DNA from: CAYLJV01 sp964510375
GTDB lineage: Archaea > Hadarchaeota > Hadarchaeia > Hadarchaeales > JAGGTB01
DNA: 64,000 nt
Direction: 5' to 3'
Assembly: GCA_964510375.1 (NCBI GenBank)
Contig: CAZEBR010000002.1
Coordinates: 1-64,000 of the forward strand
In this document: positions 8,814-16,666 of the stretch, in pieces
How positions within the stretch are numbered: position 1 is the stretch's first letter
How the letters are laid out: the number at the start of each line of letters is the position of its first letter
Notes under the pieces: model-generated
Database searches by the model: none
Seen by the model: only the letters and a program-made list of their open reading frames with translations
What the model was told of the DNA's origin: nothing
Made by a program: the position numbers and the translations under genes

Positions 8814-10184
8814 ATGAAAGAATTTGATGTTATAGTTGTCGGAAGCGGCTCTGGAATGAATATCGCGTCGAGGGCCATCGAAGAAGGTCTCGAAGTAGCA
8901 GTAATAGACAGAGATCCTCCAGGTGGAACATGCCTAAACCGAGGATGTATTCCCTCAAAAGTCATGATCTACCCGGCGGATGTAATTAGGGAGGCTGAGG
9001 AGGCCGAAAAAATAGGATTGGACTTTCCTAAACCCGATATAAACTTCCAAAAAATTATGGAGAGAACGCGGAAGATATACCTCGCAGACAGAGAACAGAT
9101 GCGGAAAAGCTTGGAAAAGACAGAAAACATAAAATTCTACAACGAAGTCGGGAAGTTCGTTTCCGATTACACTATGGATGTTGGGGGCGAAGAAATAACT
9201 GCGGAAAAAATATTCCTTTTCTCGGGAGCGCGACCTCTGATCCCGCCTATAGACGGGCTAGACGAAATAGATTATCTCACGAACCGTAACGTATTCGACA
9301 TCAGTGAAAAACCCGAGAGTATGATAATCATCGGGGGAGGCTACATAGCCGCCGAATTTGCACATGCCTTTTCCGCCTTCGGAACCGAAGTGACAATGCT
9401 AGAACAGTTCGATCGATTGCTTATTAACCAAGCACCTGAGATTTCGAAAACACTCGAGGAAAATCTATCCGAAAGGATGGACGTTCGTACAAATCATAGA
9501 GTAATAGAGGTTGGAGAAAAGAACGGGAAAAAATACGCTGTCGCTGAAAATCCAGAAACTGGGGAGGAAGTTGAGGTAACTGCTGAGGAAATATTGGTAG
9601 CCGCAGGGAGAAAATCCAACGCCGACTTACTGCAGGTCGAAAACACCGGGGTAGAGACTAACGAAGACGGTTGGATCATTGCGAACGAACATCTTGAGAC
9701 CACCAAACCAAACATTTGGACCGGCGGAGACGCTACGGGGAAACACATGTTCAAACACGTAGCCAATTACGAGGCCGCGGTCGCCTGGCACAACGCATTC
9801 ACGGAGCACGAGATGGAGACTGACTACCACGCCATCCCGGGCGCAGTATTTACCCGTCCACAGATAGCCTCTGTCGGACTCACGGTCGAAGAAGCCAAGG
9901 AAAATCATAACGTTCTGGTCGGAAGGTCCGAATACAAGGATACCGCAAAGGGATACGCCATGGGAGAAGAAGACGGCTTTTGCAAGTTAATCCTGAGCGA
10001 AGACAATGGGACAATTTTGGGAGCACACATAGTTGGACCCTATGCTCCAATCCTGATCCAAGAAGTCATAAACTTAATGTACGCGGGCGAAGGAAGCGTG
10101 GACCCGCTCTACGATGCCCTACACATTCATCCAGCACTCTCGGAAGTAGTCTCGTGGTCACTAGACAACCTTCGGAAAGCATAG
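8814..10184 (+). CDS. Dihydrolipoamide dehydrogenase-like NAD(P)/FAD disulfide reductase
   Basis: A class I pyridine-nucleotide disulfide oxidoreductase (456 residues). FAD-binding loop VVGSGSG at residues 8-14, redox-active disulfide GGTCLNRGCIPSK (Cys40, Cys45), second Rossmann loop IIGGGYIAAEFA, FAD motif WTGGDATG, and the C-terminal dimerisation domain with the catalytic pair in HIHPALSE. It could reduce lipoyl, a low-molecular-weight disulfide such as bis-gamma-glutamylcystine, or similar; no lipoyl enzyme is nearby. Its position beside two thioredoxins and the shared operator argues for a thiol-homeostasis role. Confidence 0.85.
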   Translation: MKEFDVIVVGSGSGMNIASRAIEEGLEVAVIDRDPPGGTCLNRGCIPSKVMIYPADVIREAEEAEKIGLDFPKPDINFQKIMERTRKIYLADREQMRKSLEKTENIKFYNEVGKFVSDYTMDVGGEEITAEKIFLFSGARPLIPPIDGLDEIDYLTNRNVFDISEKPESMIIIGGGYIAAEFAHAFSAFGTEVTMLEQFDRLLINQAPEISKTLEENLSERMDVRTNHRVIEVGEKNGKKYAVAENPETGEEVEVTAEEILVAAGRKSNADLLQVENTGVETNEDGWIIANEHLETTKPNIWTGGDATGKHMFKHVANYEAAVAWHNAFTEHEMETDYHAIPGAVFTRPQIASVGLTVEEAKENHNVLVGRSEYKDTAKGYAMGEEDGFCKLILSEDNGTILGAHIVGPYAPILIQEVINLMYAGEGSVDPLYDALHIHPALSEVVSWSLDNLRKA

Positions 10185-10208
10185 AAAAAAGAAAATTAAA
10201 ATAAAAAA
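10185..10208 (-). terminator. T-rich terminator of the second thioredoxin gene
   Basis: Between two convergent genes, the plus strand has an A-rich run that is T-rich on the minus strand, directly after the stop of the thioredoxin gene at 10221. Archaeal termination uses such U-tracts. No stem is evident. Confidence 0.35.
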
Positions 10209-10220
10209 GCGACTAGAAAG

Positions 10221-10544
10221 TTAGAAAATTTCATCTATTTTTTCTTCTAATTGGGCTTCTGACAGAGCTCCTATTACCTTATCGACAAGTTTTCCGTCCT
10301 TTAAAAACACAATAGTCGGTATGCTCTTGACATCAAACTCGGAAGCTGCCTCCCTGTTATCGTCCACATTTACTTTTCCGAAAAATACTTCATCACCGTA
10401 ATTTTCCGCTACAGATTCGTACACAGGCTCCATTTGCTGACAAGCCCCACACCACTCTGCCCAGAATTCTAGGACAAGAGCTGATTGTTCTTCCTTCGCT
10501 GACTCAAAGCCTTCTTCATCCAAATCGACCGGTCCATTTGACAT
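10221..10544 (-). CDS. trxA: Thioredoxin
   Basis: A compact 107-residue thioredoxin with active site WCGAC (Cys32, Cys35), FGKVNVDDN after the second helix and the cis-proline loop SIPTIVFLKDG. A ribosome site GAGGTGAT precedes ATG 10544. It follows the zinc-ribbon miniprotein by 14 nt, so both share the promoter with the perfect operator at 10761-10778. The same rare WCGAC variant occurs in the other thioredoxin of this window, consistent with a lineage-specific pair. Confidence 0.93.
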   Translation of the reverse strand: MSNGPVDLDEEGFESAKEEQSALVLEFWAEWCGACQQMEPVYESVAENYGDEVFFGKVNVDDNREAASEFDVKSIPTIVFLKDGKLVDKVIGALSEAQLEEKIDEIF

Positions 10545-10558
10545 AAATTATCACCTCG

Positions 10559-10741
10559 CTATCCACAATGCGGGCATCCTAAGCCCGAGCTATCGGATCC
10601 TGAGCCTGTTCCTTCCGCAACTTTCTTGCCTTCCTCATAGATATCCGTCCAGCAACCTTTGCATACCATGTGCCTGCCGCGATCCTCGTGAGTCACTTCT
10701 CTCAAGCTACCTTCTTCGCCACAAACTTGACATTCTCCCAT
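10559..10741 (-). CDS. Zinc-ribbon miniprotein with C-terminal CPHCG
   Basis: A 60-residue protein with CxxC near residue 4 (CQVC), a second CxxC near residue 27 (CKGC), a charged helix, a Gly/Ser-rich linker and the very end CPHCG. The first two pairs probably bind zinc; the C-terminal pair on a flexible tail could be a redox-active or metal-delivering dithiol. ATG 10741 is preferred (GGTGA 8 nt upstream) over GTG 10753. It is the first gene of the operon with thioredoxin 10221-10544. I do not recognise a named family. Confidence 0.7.
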   Translation of the reverse strand: MGECQVCGEEGSLREVTHEDRGRHMVCKGCWTDIYEEGKKVAEGTGSGSDSSGLGCPHCG

Positions 10742-10760
10742 TTTTATATTCACCTTGTAT

Positions 10761-10778
10761 TATTCGAAAATTCGAATA
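10761..10778. promoter_or_regulatory. Perfect operator palindrome of the second thioredoxin operon
   Basis: TATTCGAAAATTCGAATA: two 8-bp arms (TATTCGAA / TTCGAATA) around AA, a perfect inverted repeat. On the minus strand the TATA box GTATAAAAG abuts it upstream and the zinc-ribbon gene begins about 20 nt downstream. Arms and placement match the site upstream of the ArsR-type gene. Confidence 0.72.
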
Positions 10779-10822
10779 CTTTTATACCTTGTGGTTCGGA
10801 GAAAATTCAAAATAATACCCGG

Positions 10823-11377
10823 TCATTTATCCTTCAACGGATACTTTTTCTCTCCCGCTCGTATAGCTACATCGAGCCAATTATCCGTAGGGGGTAAAGG
10901 ACAGCTATAAGCATCGCTATAGGCGCACCAGGGATTATAAGCCTTGTTGAAGTCCAGTATCCACTCGCTACCCCCTATTTGGTCTTCCTCGCTGAGATCG
11001 AGATACCTACCGGCGCCGTAGGTCTCATTTCCGCTAGTTCCGTCTCTAAAGGGAACAAAAAATCCCTCTTCGTCGGGTTCACGTTTGTAAGCTCGCAATA
11101 CTTCTTCCTCTCCATCAATTTCGAAGCGAAACACGCCCCAGCATATATACTCCCGTTTTCCATTCCCGCTTACTTCGACCTGTAGGGTGGACTTATCTTC
11201 GTATTCCTCCAGCTCAAGCTCGAAACGGTAGTCAGGGTCCGGGGGGTAATAGTCGAGCCCTTCAAAATCCGATTTATGATCATCGGGTACCGGCGAGTCG
11301 GGGCTCTCCTGAAAAAAGCGGTCCTTTTCTTCACGAATTTCGTTCACCCGCTCCTTCCACTTGGACAAGTCTACGAT
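10823..11377 (-). CDS. DUF1684 family protein
   Basis: Matches DUF1684 by the run GGSEWILDFNKAYNPWC, the following YSCPLPPTDNWL segment and RYLDLSE. The family is found in bacteria and haloarchaea and has no assigned reaction. The conserved N-terminus (LSKWKERVNEIREEKDRFF) begins just after a strong GGAGGTG site, but no ATG, GTG or TTG sits at normal distance: ATC 11377 is 5 nt away, TTG 11368 is 14 nt away, and a GTG at 11476 lies inside the 3' end of arsC. The start is therefore uncertain. It follows arsC on the same strand. Confidence 0.8.
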   Translation of the reverse strand: MVDLSKWKERVNEIREEKDRFFQESPDSPVPDDHKSDFEGLDYYPPDPDYRFELELEEYEDKSTLQVEVSGNGKREYICWGVFRFEIDGEEEVLRAYKREPDEEGFFVPFRDGTSGNETYGAGRYLDLSEEDQIGGSEWILDFNKAYNPWCAYSDAYSCPLPPTDNWLDVAIRAGEKKYPLKDK

Positions 11378-11453
11378 ATTTACACCTCCAAACTTTCCTT
11401 TTCTGGGAGAAATCAAATAAACTATCCGGTATCCGAAGAGCTCAAGCGAACAG

Positions 11454-11861
11454 CTAGTTTTTCCCTTGGGAAACACGCTTCAAAAGAGCCCTTACTCCTT
11501 CCTCGATTTCATCACGGGCTTCCCTGAATTTTTCTATTGACTGGCCGCTAGGATCCTCTATTTCCCATTCCAAAGTATTACCGGCGGCGGGTACCGGGCA
11601 AGCGTTCGAACCGCATCCCATCGTTATGACGAAATCGGCGTTATCCACATCTTCCGAGCTAATCTTGGTGGGTTTCTGAGAACTGATATCGATCCCACTT
11701 TCCTTCATTACTTTAACCGCATTTTCATTGACCTCGTCGGCAGGTTGAGAACCCCCGCTTGAGACCTCAATGTCTTTCCCACTCAACCTGCGGGCGAACC
11801 CGGCGGCCATTTGGCTCCTGCACGCATTCTCCGTACAGGAGAACAGCAGGTGGACCGTCAT
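11454..11861 (-). CDS. arsC: Low-molecular-weight phosphatase-type arsenate reductase
   Basis: The N-terminal loop CTENACRSQMA is the C-x5-R phosphate/arsenate-binding motif of LMW tyrosine phosphatases, and the later MGCGSNACPVPAA and WEIEDPSGQ segments contain the extra cysteines and the general-acid Asp-Pro typical of thioredoxin-coupled ArsC. The family reduces arsenate to arsenite with thioredoxin as electron donor, which suits the neighbouring thioredoxins. Start ATG 11861 fits the family N-terminus; an ATG at 11888 would add nine residues. No arsenite pump is in view. Confidence 0.87.
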   Translation of the reverse strand: MTVHLLFSCTENACRSQMAAGFARRLSGKDIEVSSGGSQPADEVNENAVKVMKESGIDISSQKPTKISSEDVDNADFVITMGCGSNACPVPAAGNTLEWEIEDPSGQSIEKFREARDEIEEGVRALLKRVSQGKN

Positions 11862-11985
11862 GGAATCGCCAATAGAAGTTAACGGCACAAACCCATTAAA
11901 ACAAACGAAGACAATAGATTTCTCATATCACCTTTATTTTTAAGCTGGGGAAGTAAATTCATATAGAAATGGAAAGGACTCGAAA

Positions 11986-12753
11986 ATGCTTGATGACGAA
12001 AAAATAACACGCGCAATAGTTGAAACCCATATGGATGCCTTTCTGGATTCCACCGAGGTCGACGTTGCTTTGGCAGGCGCGGGACCAGCAAATCTGATTG
12101 CGGGAAAAAGCTTGGCAGAAAACGGATTTAAAACCGTGATATTTGAGGAGAACCTCAGCGTCGGTGGAGGAATGTGGGGCGGGGGGATGATGTTTCCCCG
12201 AATAGTGGTCCAAGAGGAAGCGAAAGAAGTTCTAGACGAGCTTGAAATTAAATACCAAGAATACGAGGAGGGCTATTACGTGGCGAGCAGTATCGAGGCC
12301 GTGAGCCGGCTGACTAGCGAGGCAATAAGAGCGGGTGCTGAAATATTCAACTGCACTTACGTGGAGGACGTGCTGATAAACGAGAAGGATGAGGTTTCCG
12401 GCCTAGTCATTAACTGGAACCCCGTAAAAAAAGCCGGAATGCATGTTGATCCGCTCGGAATCAAAAGCGATATCGTGATCGACGGAACCGGGCACGACGC
12501 AGAAGTGTGCAGATACGTTCAGGAAAAAATCCCTGACGCAGAACTCCAGGTAAAAGGGGAAAAACCAATGCGTGCGGATGTCGGCGAAAAAGCCGTCGTG
12601 AAAGTAACGAAAGAGGTATATCCCAATCTAATAGCATCCGGAATGGCTGCCAGCAACGTTTCCGGAGAGGCCAGAATGGGCCCCGTCTTCGGTGGCATGT
12701 TGCTCTCTGGAAAAAAGGCCGCCGAGATAGCTACAGAAAAATTACGCCAGTGA
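11986..12753 (+). CDS. thi4: Thiazole synthase Thi4, sulfide-using type
   Basis: Makes the thiazole precursor of thiamin from NAD and glycine. The FAD/NAD-type Rossmann loop AGAGPANLIAG is at residues 30-40 and GGGMWGGGMMFPR near 60-72 is the family signature. The sulfur-donor cysteine of yeast Thi4 is replaced by His153 (AGMHVDPLG), as in methanogen enzymes that take free sulfide and turn over many times. The C-terminal GEARMGPVFGGMLLSGKKAA segment is intact. 255 residues is the archaeal size. Confidence 0.93.
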   Translation: MLDDEKITRAIVETHMDAFLDSTEVDVALAGAGPANLIAGKSLAENGFKTVIFEENLSVGGGMWGGGMMFPRIVVQEEAKEVLDELEIKYQEYEEGYYVASSIEAVSRLTSEAIRAGAEIFNCTYVEDVLINEKDEVSGLVINWNPVKKAGMHVDPLGIKSDIVIDGTGHDAEVCRYVQEKIPDAELQVKGEKPMRADVGEKAVVKVTKEVYPNLIASGMAASNVSGEARMGPVFGGMLLSGKKAAEIATEKLRQ

Positions 12754-12910
12754 ATCATTAAAAATTATATATTCAGAAACACGATTGGGAAAATCCCGGC
12801 CGAACCACGACAAATTAATGAGAATCCTTTGAAAGTGCGTTAAAAAATTAGAAACAAGAACAGTCACAAGGCTCCCGCTCCTTCTAACATCCAACAATAA
12901 CAATGAAAGA

Positions 12911-12988
12911 TGGAGCCGGGGGCCGGATTTGAACCGGCGTAAGCGGATCTGCAGTCCGCCGCCTAAAGCCAGACTCGGCCACCCCGGC
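12911..12988 (-). tRNA. tRNA-Cys (GCA)
   Basis: Reading the minus strand gives a full cloverleaf: acceptor GCCGGGG/CCCCGGC, D arm GCC...GGC, anticodon stem GCGGA/TCCGC around loop CTGCAGA (anticodon GCA), variable TTACG, T arm GCCGG-TTCAAAT-CCGGC, U73 discriminator and an encoded CCA. U73 and GCA identify cysteine. It has no intron. It lies downstream of SepCysS and an E1-like gene on the same strand, so the tRNA is next to the enzymes likely to charge it with cysteine. Confidence 0.96.
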
Positions 12989-13113
12989 TTAGGCGCCAAT
13001 GGGGAATGAAGAAATTACATATTAAATCTAGTGGTATGCAATCCATCCTTCAATTTTAATTCAAGGGTATTGAATCTTTCCTCCTATTGAAACCGAGCAA
13101 AAAAATCAAATAA

Positions 13114-13884
13114 CTAGAAGGAACGCCCACAAACTTCACAGTCCGGATTTCTGGATATTTCGACCTTTTCAAACTCTTCCTGCCCGTCTACTATGAGAAG
13201 CTTGTTCTTCAGGCGGGGAGTCAAACCGACGACGTATCTTATGACCTCTCTAACCTCCAGACAACCCAATAAACCGGCTGTAGCCCCCAATATCGGAAAT
13301 TTCCCCGAGGACGGAGGCGTCGGAACGATACACTTCAAACAGGGAGTCTCCCCTGGGATTAAAGTCGTTACCTGTCCCCTAAATCCCTCAACCGCCGCGT
13401 GGAAGTAGGGAATCTCGTTTTTCACGGATGCTCTGTTTAAAACGTACCTAGTTTCGTAGTTATCCAAGCAGTCAACGATTAGATCACAGCCCCCCACGAC
13501 ATCGCCGACGTTTCCATCATCGATTTTACCACCGAAGGACTCGATCTCTATATCACTGTTAAGCCGGGATAGCACCCCTTTGGACGTCGACGACTTGGCA
13601 CGCCCTACGTCGTCCTCATCGTACAATACTTGTCTATTCAGATTGCTCAGGTCGACCACATCATTGTCCACTATTTTTAGCTTTCCGACTCCAGCTGCTG
13701 CCAGATAAATTAAAACAGGGGACCCCAAGCCGCCCGCACCGGCGATCAATGCGGTCGTCGATTTCAGCTTTTTCTGTCCCTCTTCCCCGAATCCTTCAAT
13801 CATCATCTGTCTGTCGTATCTTTCCCTCTCCCTATCGGTCAGGGAAACCTCATCCCAATCGTCAACTTTATCATGATCCGACAT
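13114..13884 (-). CDS. MoeB/ThiF/HesA-like E1 adenylyltransferase
   Basis: Activates the C-terminus of ubiquitin-like sulfur carriers with ATP. Seen: nucleotide loop GAGGLGSPVLIYLAAAGVG, DNDVVDLSNLNRQ with the arginine that contacts ATP, zinc pairs PCLKC and CEVC at the C-terminus, and LLGCLEVREVIRY. The ThiF-type catalytic-cysteine segment is not obvious. ATG 13884 is used; a TTG at 13896 overlaps the SepCysS stop. It is translationally coupled to SepCysS and lies upstream of tRNA-Cys, so a role in sulfur delivery to Cys-tRNA synthesis is possible, but MoaD or tRNA thiolation partners are equally open. Confidence 0.85.
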   Translation of the reverse strand: MSDHDKVDDWDEVSLTDRERERYDRQMMIEGFGEEGQKKLKSTTALIAGAGGLGSPVLIYLAAAGVGKLKIVDNDVVDLSNLNRQVLYDEDDVGRAKSSTSKGVLSRLNSDIEIESFGGKIDDGNVGDVVGGCDLIVDCLDNYETRYVLNRASVKNEIPYFHAAVEGFRGQVTTLIPGETPCLKCIVPTPPSSGKFPILGATAGLLGCLEVREVIRYVVGLTPRLKNKLLIVDGQEEFEKVEISRNPDCEVCGRSF

Positions 13885-13892
13885 GCTGTATT

Positions 13893-15071
13893 TCAACCCT
13901 CAACCGAAAGATCGTATTTTTTCGCAATATCTTTGAAAGACTCGGCCACGTGCTCGACCTGATCCCAAGTTAGACCGAAGGAGTTCATTTTCCACTTGCG
14001 GGTTGCCCCCGGGAATATTCCTATTATGCCCCTCTCCTTCAACTCATCGTAAAGGAAGTAACCCCTCCGATCGTGGTCCTTTGCGATCTGATCAAAGCTA
14101 TCCCTCGTGTCAACCTTAACCAAGGTATGCTTTCTGGGCATCTCGCTAATTACCTTGCTACCCTCGACTTTCTGAAACTCTTCCATGAGGTAATTGACCT
14201 TTTCCAACTCCTCGTCCCAATTTTTGACCCTCTCCTTTATCTTTGGAAAACTGGCCATCATGGCTATCATGTTGGACCCCATCAAGGTACATCCCAACAT
14301 CTCTACCTCCTTCACCCCGAACTGGCGTCCGGTCACATCGCCCTCTACCTCCGTAGTTCTGAATACCTCGTCGGTCCACTCATCCGTGGTAGCGAGAATA
14401 CCGGAAGGAGCAGGAGAAGCGAAGCTCTTGTGACCCGAACCCACGAGGAAATCGACTCCCATTTCTTTGCCGTCGATCGGCAGAACCCCCACAGAATAAG
14501 CGCCGTTACACATTACGGGAATGTCATAATCATCTGCTACTTCGGCTATTTCCTCGACCTCGTGTTTATTTCCGAAGGTATAGTCAAAATGATCGATCAT
14601 TATCAGCTCGGGAAGCTTTCCAGTTTCATCCTTGACCTGCTCTATCTTCTCAGCAGTCGACTCGGCCGTGATAATATCCTTCTCGTTCTTCGGGATCTCA
14701 CTAGGGATACCGCCGACCTGCTCTATAGCCAAGAACTCCGAGTAATGAGACAGAGCGGTGACCAAGACGGGATCGTCCTCGTCCACGAGTGTAGAAACGA
14801 CGGCCTGAAATCCTCTCCGAGCACCGGGGATTACTCGTGCCTCGTCCATCCCCAAAAAATCCGCTACCTCGGAATGAAAATCAGAAATCGGCGGCCTGTC
14901 GATCTTATCGAGTCGAAAAGGACTCAGACACCAGTCACAGGTAGAATAACCGTCACCGTAAGAGATCATTGCTTTCATTGCTTCAGTTGTAAGCCTTCCT
15001 GCGGACTGAATGGGGTTTAAGTTTATAAAAAGCTCCTCTCGGGCCCTCGTCTCGATTTCATCCCCCATCAT
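13893..15071 (-). CDS. pscS: Sep-tRNA:Cys-tRNA synthase
   Basis: PLP enzyme that converts O-phosphoseryl-tRNA(Cys) to Cys-tRNA(Cys). The N-terminal LNPIQSAGRLTTEAM and YGDGYSTCDWC are family hallmarks; Cys45, Cys48 and Cys261 correspond in spacing to the three essential cysteines, and Lys215 in GSGHKSF is the PLP Schiff-base lysine. Length (392) is normal. It overlaps the upstream 60-residue gene by 4 nt and the downstream E1-like gene closely, so the three form an operon. SepRS, which makes the substrate, is not in the window. Confidence 0.94.
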   Translation of the reverse strand: MMGDEIETRAREELFINLNPIQSAGRLTTEAMKAMISYGDGYSTCDWCLSPFRLDKIDRPPISDFHSEVADFLGMDEARVIPGARRGFQAVVSTLVDEDDPVLVTALSHYSEFLAIEQVGGIPSEIPKNEKDIITAESTAEKIEQVKDETGKLPELIMIDHFDYTFGNKHEVEEIAEVADDYDIPVMCNGAYSVGVLPIDGKEMGVDFLVGSGHKSFASPAPSGILATTDEWTDEVFRTTEVEGDVTGRQFGVKEVEMLGCTLMGSNMIAMMASFPKIKERVKNWDEELEKVNYLMEEFQKVEGSKVISEMPRKHTLVKVDTRDSFDQIAKDHDRRGYFLYDELKERGIIGIFPGATRKWKMNSFGLTWDQVEHVAESFKDIAKKYDLSVEG

Positions 15072-15250
15072 TGAATCATCTCCCCCTCGATGGAATCAAG
15101 ATTCTCTCTCACTTCGTCTATTATCTCCTTTACCTCCTCCTTTTGTTCCTCACTAAGTTCATGACCCGGAGCGGTCTCCCTGAATATACCCCTCAAATCA
15201 GTGAGCCTATAAAGGGACTCGAAAAGCCGCTCAACAGATTCTTCACTCAT
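15068..15250 (-). CDS. 60-residue helical protein coupled to SepCysS, possible SepCysE-like adaptor
   Basis: A small acidic protein predicted as two helices separated by a loop (LYRLTDLRGIFRETAPGHEL). It overlaps the SepCysS start by 4 nt (ATGA), and a GGAGTGG site precedes its ATG. Known biology: SepCysE bridges SepRS and SepCysS in methanogens, and some SepCysS proteins carry a SepCysE-related N-terminal extension. I infer this free-standing peptide may be the SepCysE N-terminal module as a separate gene. The similarity is from memory and not aligned. Confidence 0.6.
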   Translation of the reverse strand: MSEESVERLFESLYRLTDLRGIFRETAPGHELSEEQKEEVKEIIDEVRENLDSIEGEMIQ

Positions 15251-15389
15251 ATTGACACCACTCCAAAATGTAATTTAAAAGGCTTATAACTTATCCGGGA
15301 TTTATAAAATGAGCCCGTAAAGCCGAACAGAAAAATTAAATGTCAACTATCGTTCGTAATGATTGTGAATTAAGGAGGAGAGATTGATC

Positions 15390-15797
15390 TTGGAAGAAAG
15401 AGATATCCGCAAAATTTTGGAAGAATCCACGAATATCGCAGTCGTGGGCTGCTCCACTACCGAAGGAAAGGCTGCTCATGACATTCCGAAGTTTCTTCAG
15501 CAAAAGGGATACAAAATATTCCCGGTTAACCCTTTCGCGGACGAAATTTTGGGCGAAAAATCCTACGATTCTCTGCGCAAGATAGAAGAGAAAATCGATG
15601 TCGTGGACATATTCAGGCCCAGCGAGGAGGTCTACGAAATCGTGGAAGAAGCCATAGAAACGGATGCGGAAATAATATGGATGCAGTTGGGGATTGAAAA
15701 CGACGAAGCCAAAGAAATCGCCGAAAGAAACGGACTCAAAGTGATACAGGACAGATGTATGAAAAAGGAGTATCAAAAAATAATCGAAGATAATTAG
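15390..15797 (+). CDS. CoA-binding domain protein (YccU-like)
   Basis: A single Rossmann CoA-binding domain of about 135 residues: NIAVVGCSTTEGKAAHDIPKFL, then PVNPFADEILGEKSYDSL, VVDIFRPSEEV and IWMQLGIEN, a pattern shared with succinyl-CoA synthetase alpha. Function is undefined in the YccU-like family. TTG 15390 is chosen because GGAGGAG lies 9 nt upstream; a TTG at 15384 is only 3 nt from it. It is divergent from the SepCysS operon. Confidence 0.87.
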   Translation: MEERDIRKILEESTNIAVVGCSTTEGKAAHDIPKFLQQKGYKIFPVNPFADEILGEKSYDSLRKIEEKIDVVDIFRPSEEVYEIVEEAIETDAEIIWMQLGIENDEAKEIAERNGLKVIQDRCMKKEYQKIIEDN

Positions 15798-15871
15798 GTC
15801 GATTAATGGATTAAAATCTTCAGGAAAGAGCTTATCAACCTTAGAATCTATATGAAAATTTGGAGATAAAA

Positions 15872-16300
15872 TTGTCATATCTCAGTGCCCATATAGAAGG
15901 AGTATACAGCACCGAGCAGGGTTTTTCCGTAATACTTGAAGTAGAGGAGGCGGAGGAAATCCTTCCTGTCTTCATTTCAAAGACTCAAGCTCTATCTATA
16001 AAAGCGGGAAGCTCTGAAGCCCCCATAAGCAGGCCTCTAACCCACGACCTGATGCTAAAGATCCTAGAGGACATGGATCTAGAGGTGGAAAGCGTCACGA
16101 TAGACGACCTGATGAAGGGTACATTTTTGGCCGAGCTGAGGTTGGTGAGGGGCGATAGGATATTCCCCTACGACGTCAGGCCCAGCGACGGAATTGCATT
16201 GGCCGTGAGGGAGGGAGCAAAAGTACTTGTGTCAAGCGAAGTTATGGAAAAGGCCGGAATGAAAAAAGAAGAACTTGCAGACTCGGGTTTTGAAATATAA
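15872..16300 (+). CDS. Bifunctional nuclease domain (DUF151) protein
   Basis: BFN-domain protein of 142 residues with the diagnostic run AGSSEAPISRPLTHDLMLKIL in two parts, GTFLAELRLVRG and YDVRPSDGIALAVREGAKV. Plant members degrade RNA and DNA in vitro; archaeal roles are not known. TTG 15872 is preferred since GGAG lies 6 nt upstream; a TTG at 15860 is in the leader. It follows the CoA-binding gene by 74 nt with its own TATA-like element. Confidence 0.85.
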   Translation: MSYLSAHIEGVYSTEQGFSVILEVEEAEEILPVFISKTQALSIKAGSSEAPISRPLTHDLMLKILEDMDLEVESVTIDDLMKGTFLAELRLVRGDRIFPYDVRPSDGIALAVREGAKVLVSSEVMEKAGMKKEELADSGFEI

Positions 16301-16398
16301 AAACTTAAAAGGGGCGCAACAACTTTTGAAATTGCCAACAATAATTGATTCCTATGTTTTCGTATAGAATTTTTACCAGTTCTAGGAGGTGAGTTTTC

Positions 16399-16593
16399 GT
16401 GAAAGGAGTAGTAAAATTTTTCAACGACAGGAAGAATTACGGCTTTATAGAGCCTGAAGAGGGAGACGAGGACCTATTCGTCCATAGAAGCGACCTAGAA
16501 GCTGAGAGTATAAACGAAGGGGACGAAGTTGAATTCGAAACAGAAGAAACCGAGAAAGGTCCCAGAGCCGTAAATGTGAAAAAATCGGAATAG
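16399..16593 (+). CDS. cspA: Cold-shock domain protein
   Basis: A 64-residue single OB-fold nucleic-acid chaperone. RNP1-like KNYGFIEPEEG and RNP2-like DLFVHRSDL are in place, framed by KGVVKFFNDRK and KGPRAVNVKK. GTG 16399 follows a strong AGGAGGTGA site (16383-16391). Cold-shock proteins are common in mesophilic and halophilic euryarchaea and rare in hyperthermophiles, a clue to a moderate growth temperature. Confidence 0.95.
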   Translation: MKGVVKFFNDRKNYGFIEPEEGDEDLFVHRSDLEAESINEGDEVEFETEETEKGPRAVNVKKSE

Positions 16594-16666
16594 AAAACGA
16601 AGCATTGAAGACGCAAGTCCCTAAAACTACTTCCCTGAAAAGGGATCTTATACCTTTCTTTTAATT

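Noticed and set aside
14073..15020. Long open frame (315 codons) on the plus strand over SepCysS
   Set aside because: It mirrors the SepCysS gene exactly, has no family motif, and the minus-strand protein is fully supported by PLP and cysteine motifs.
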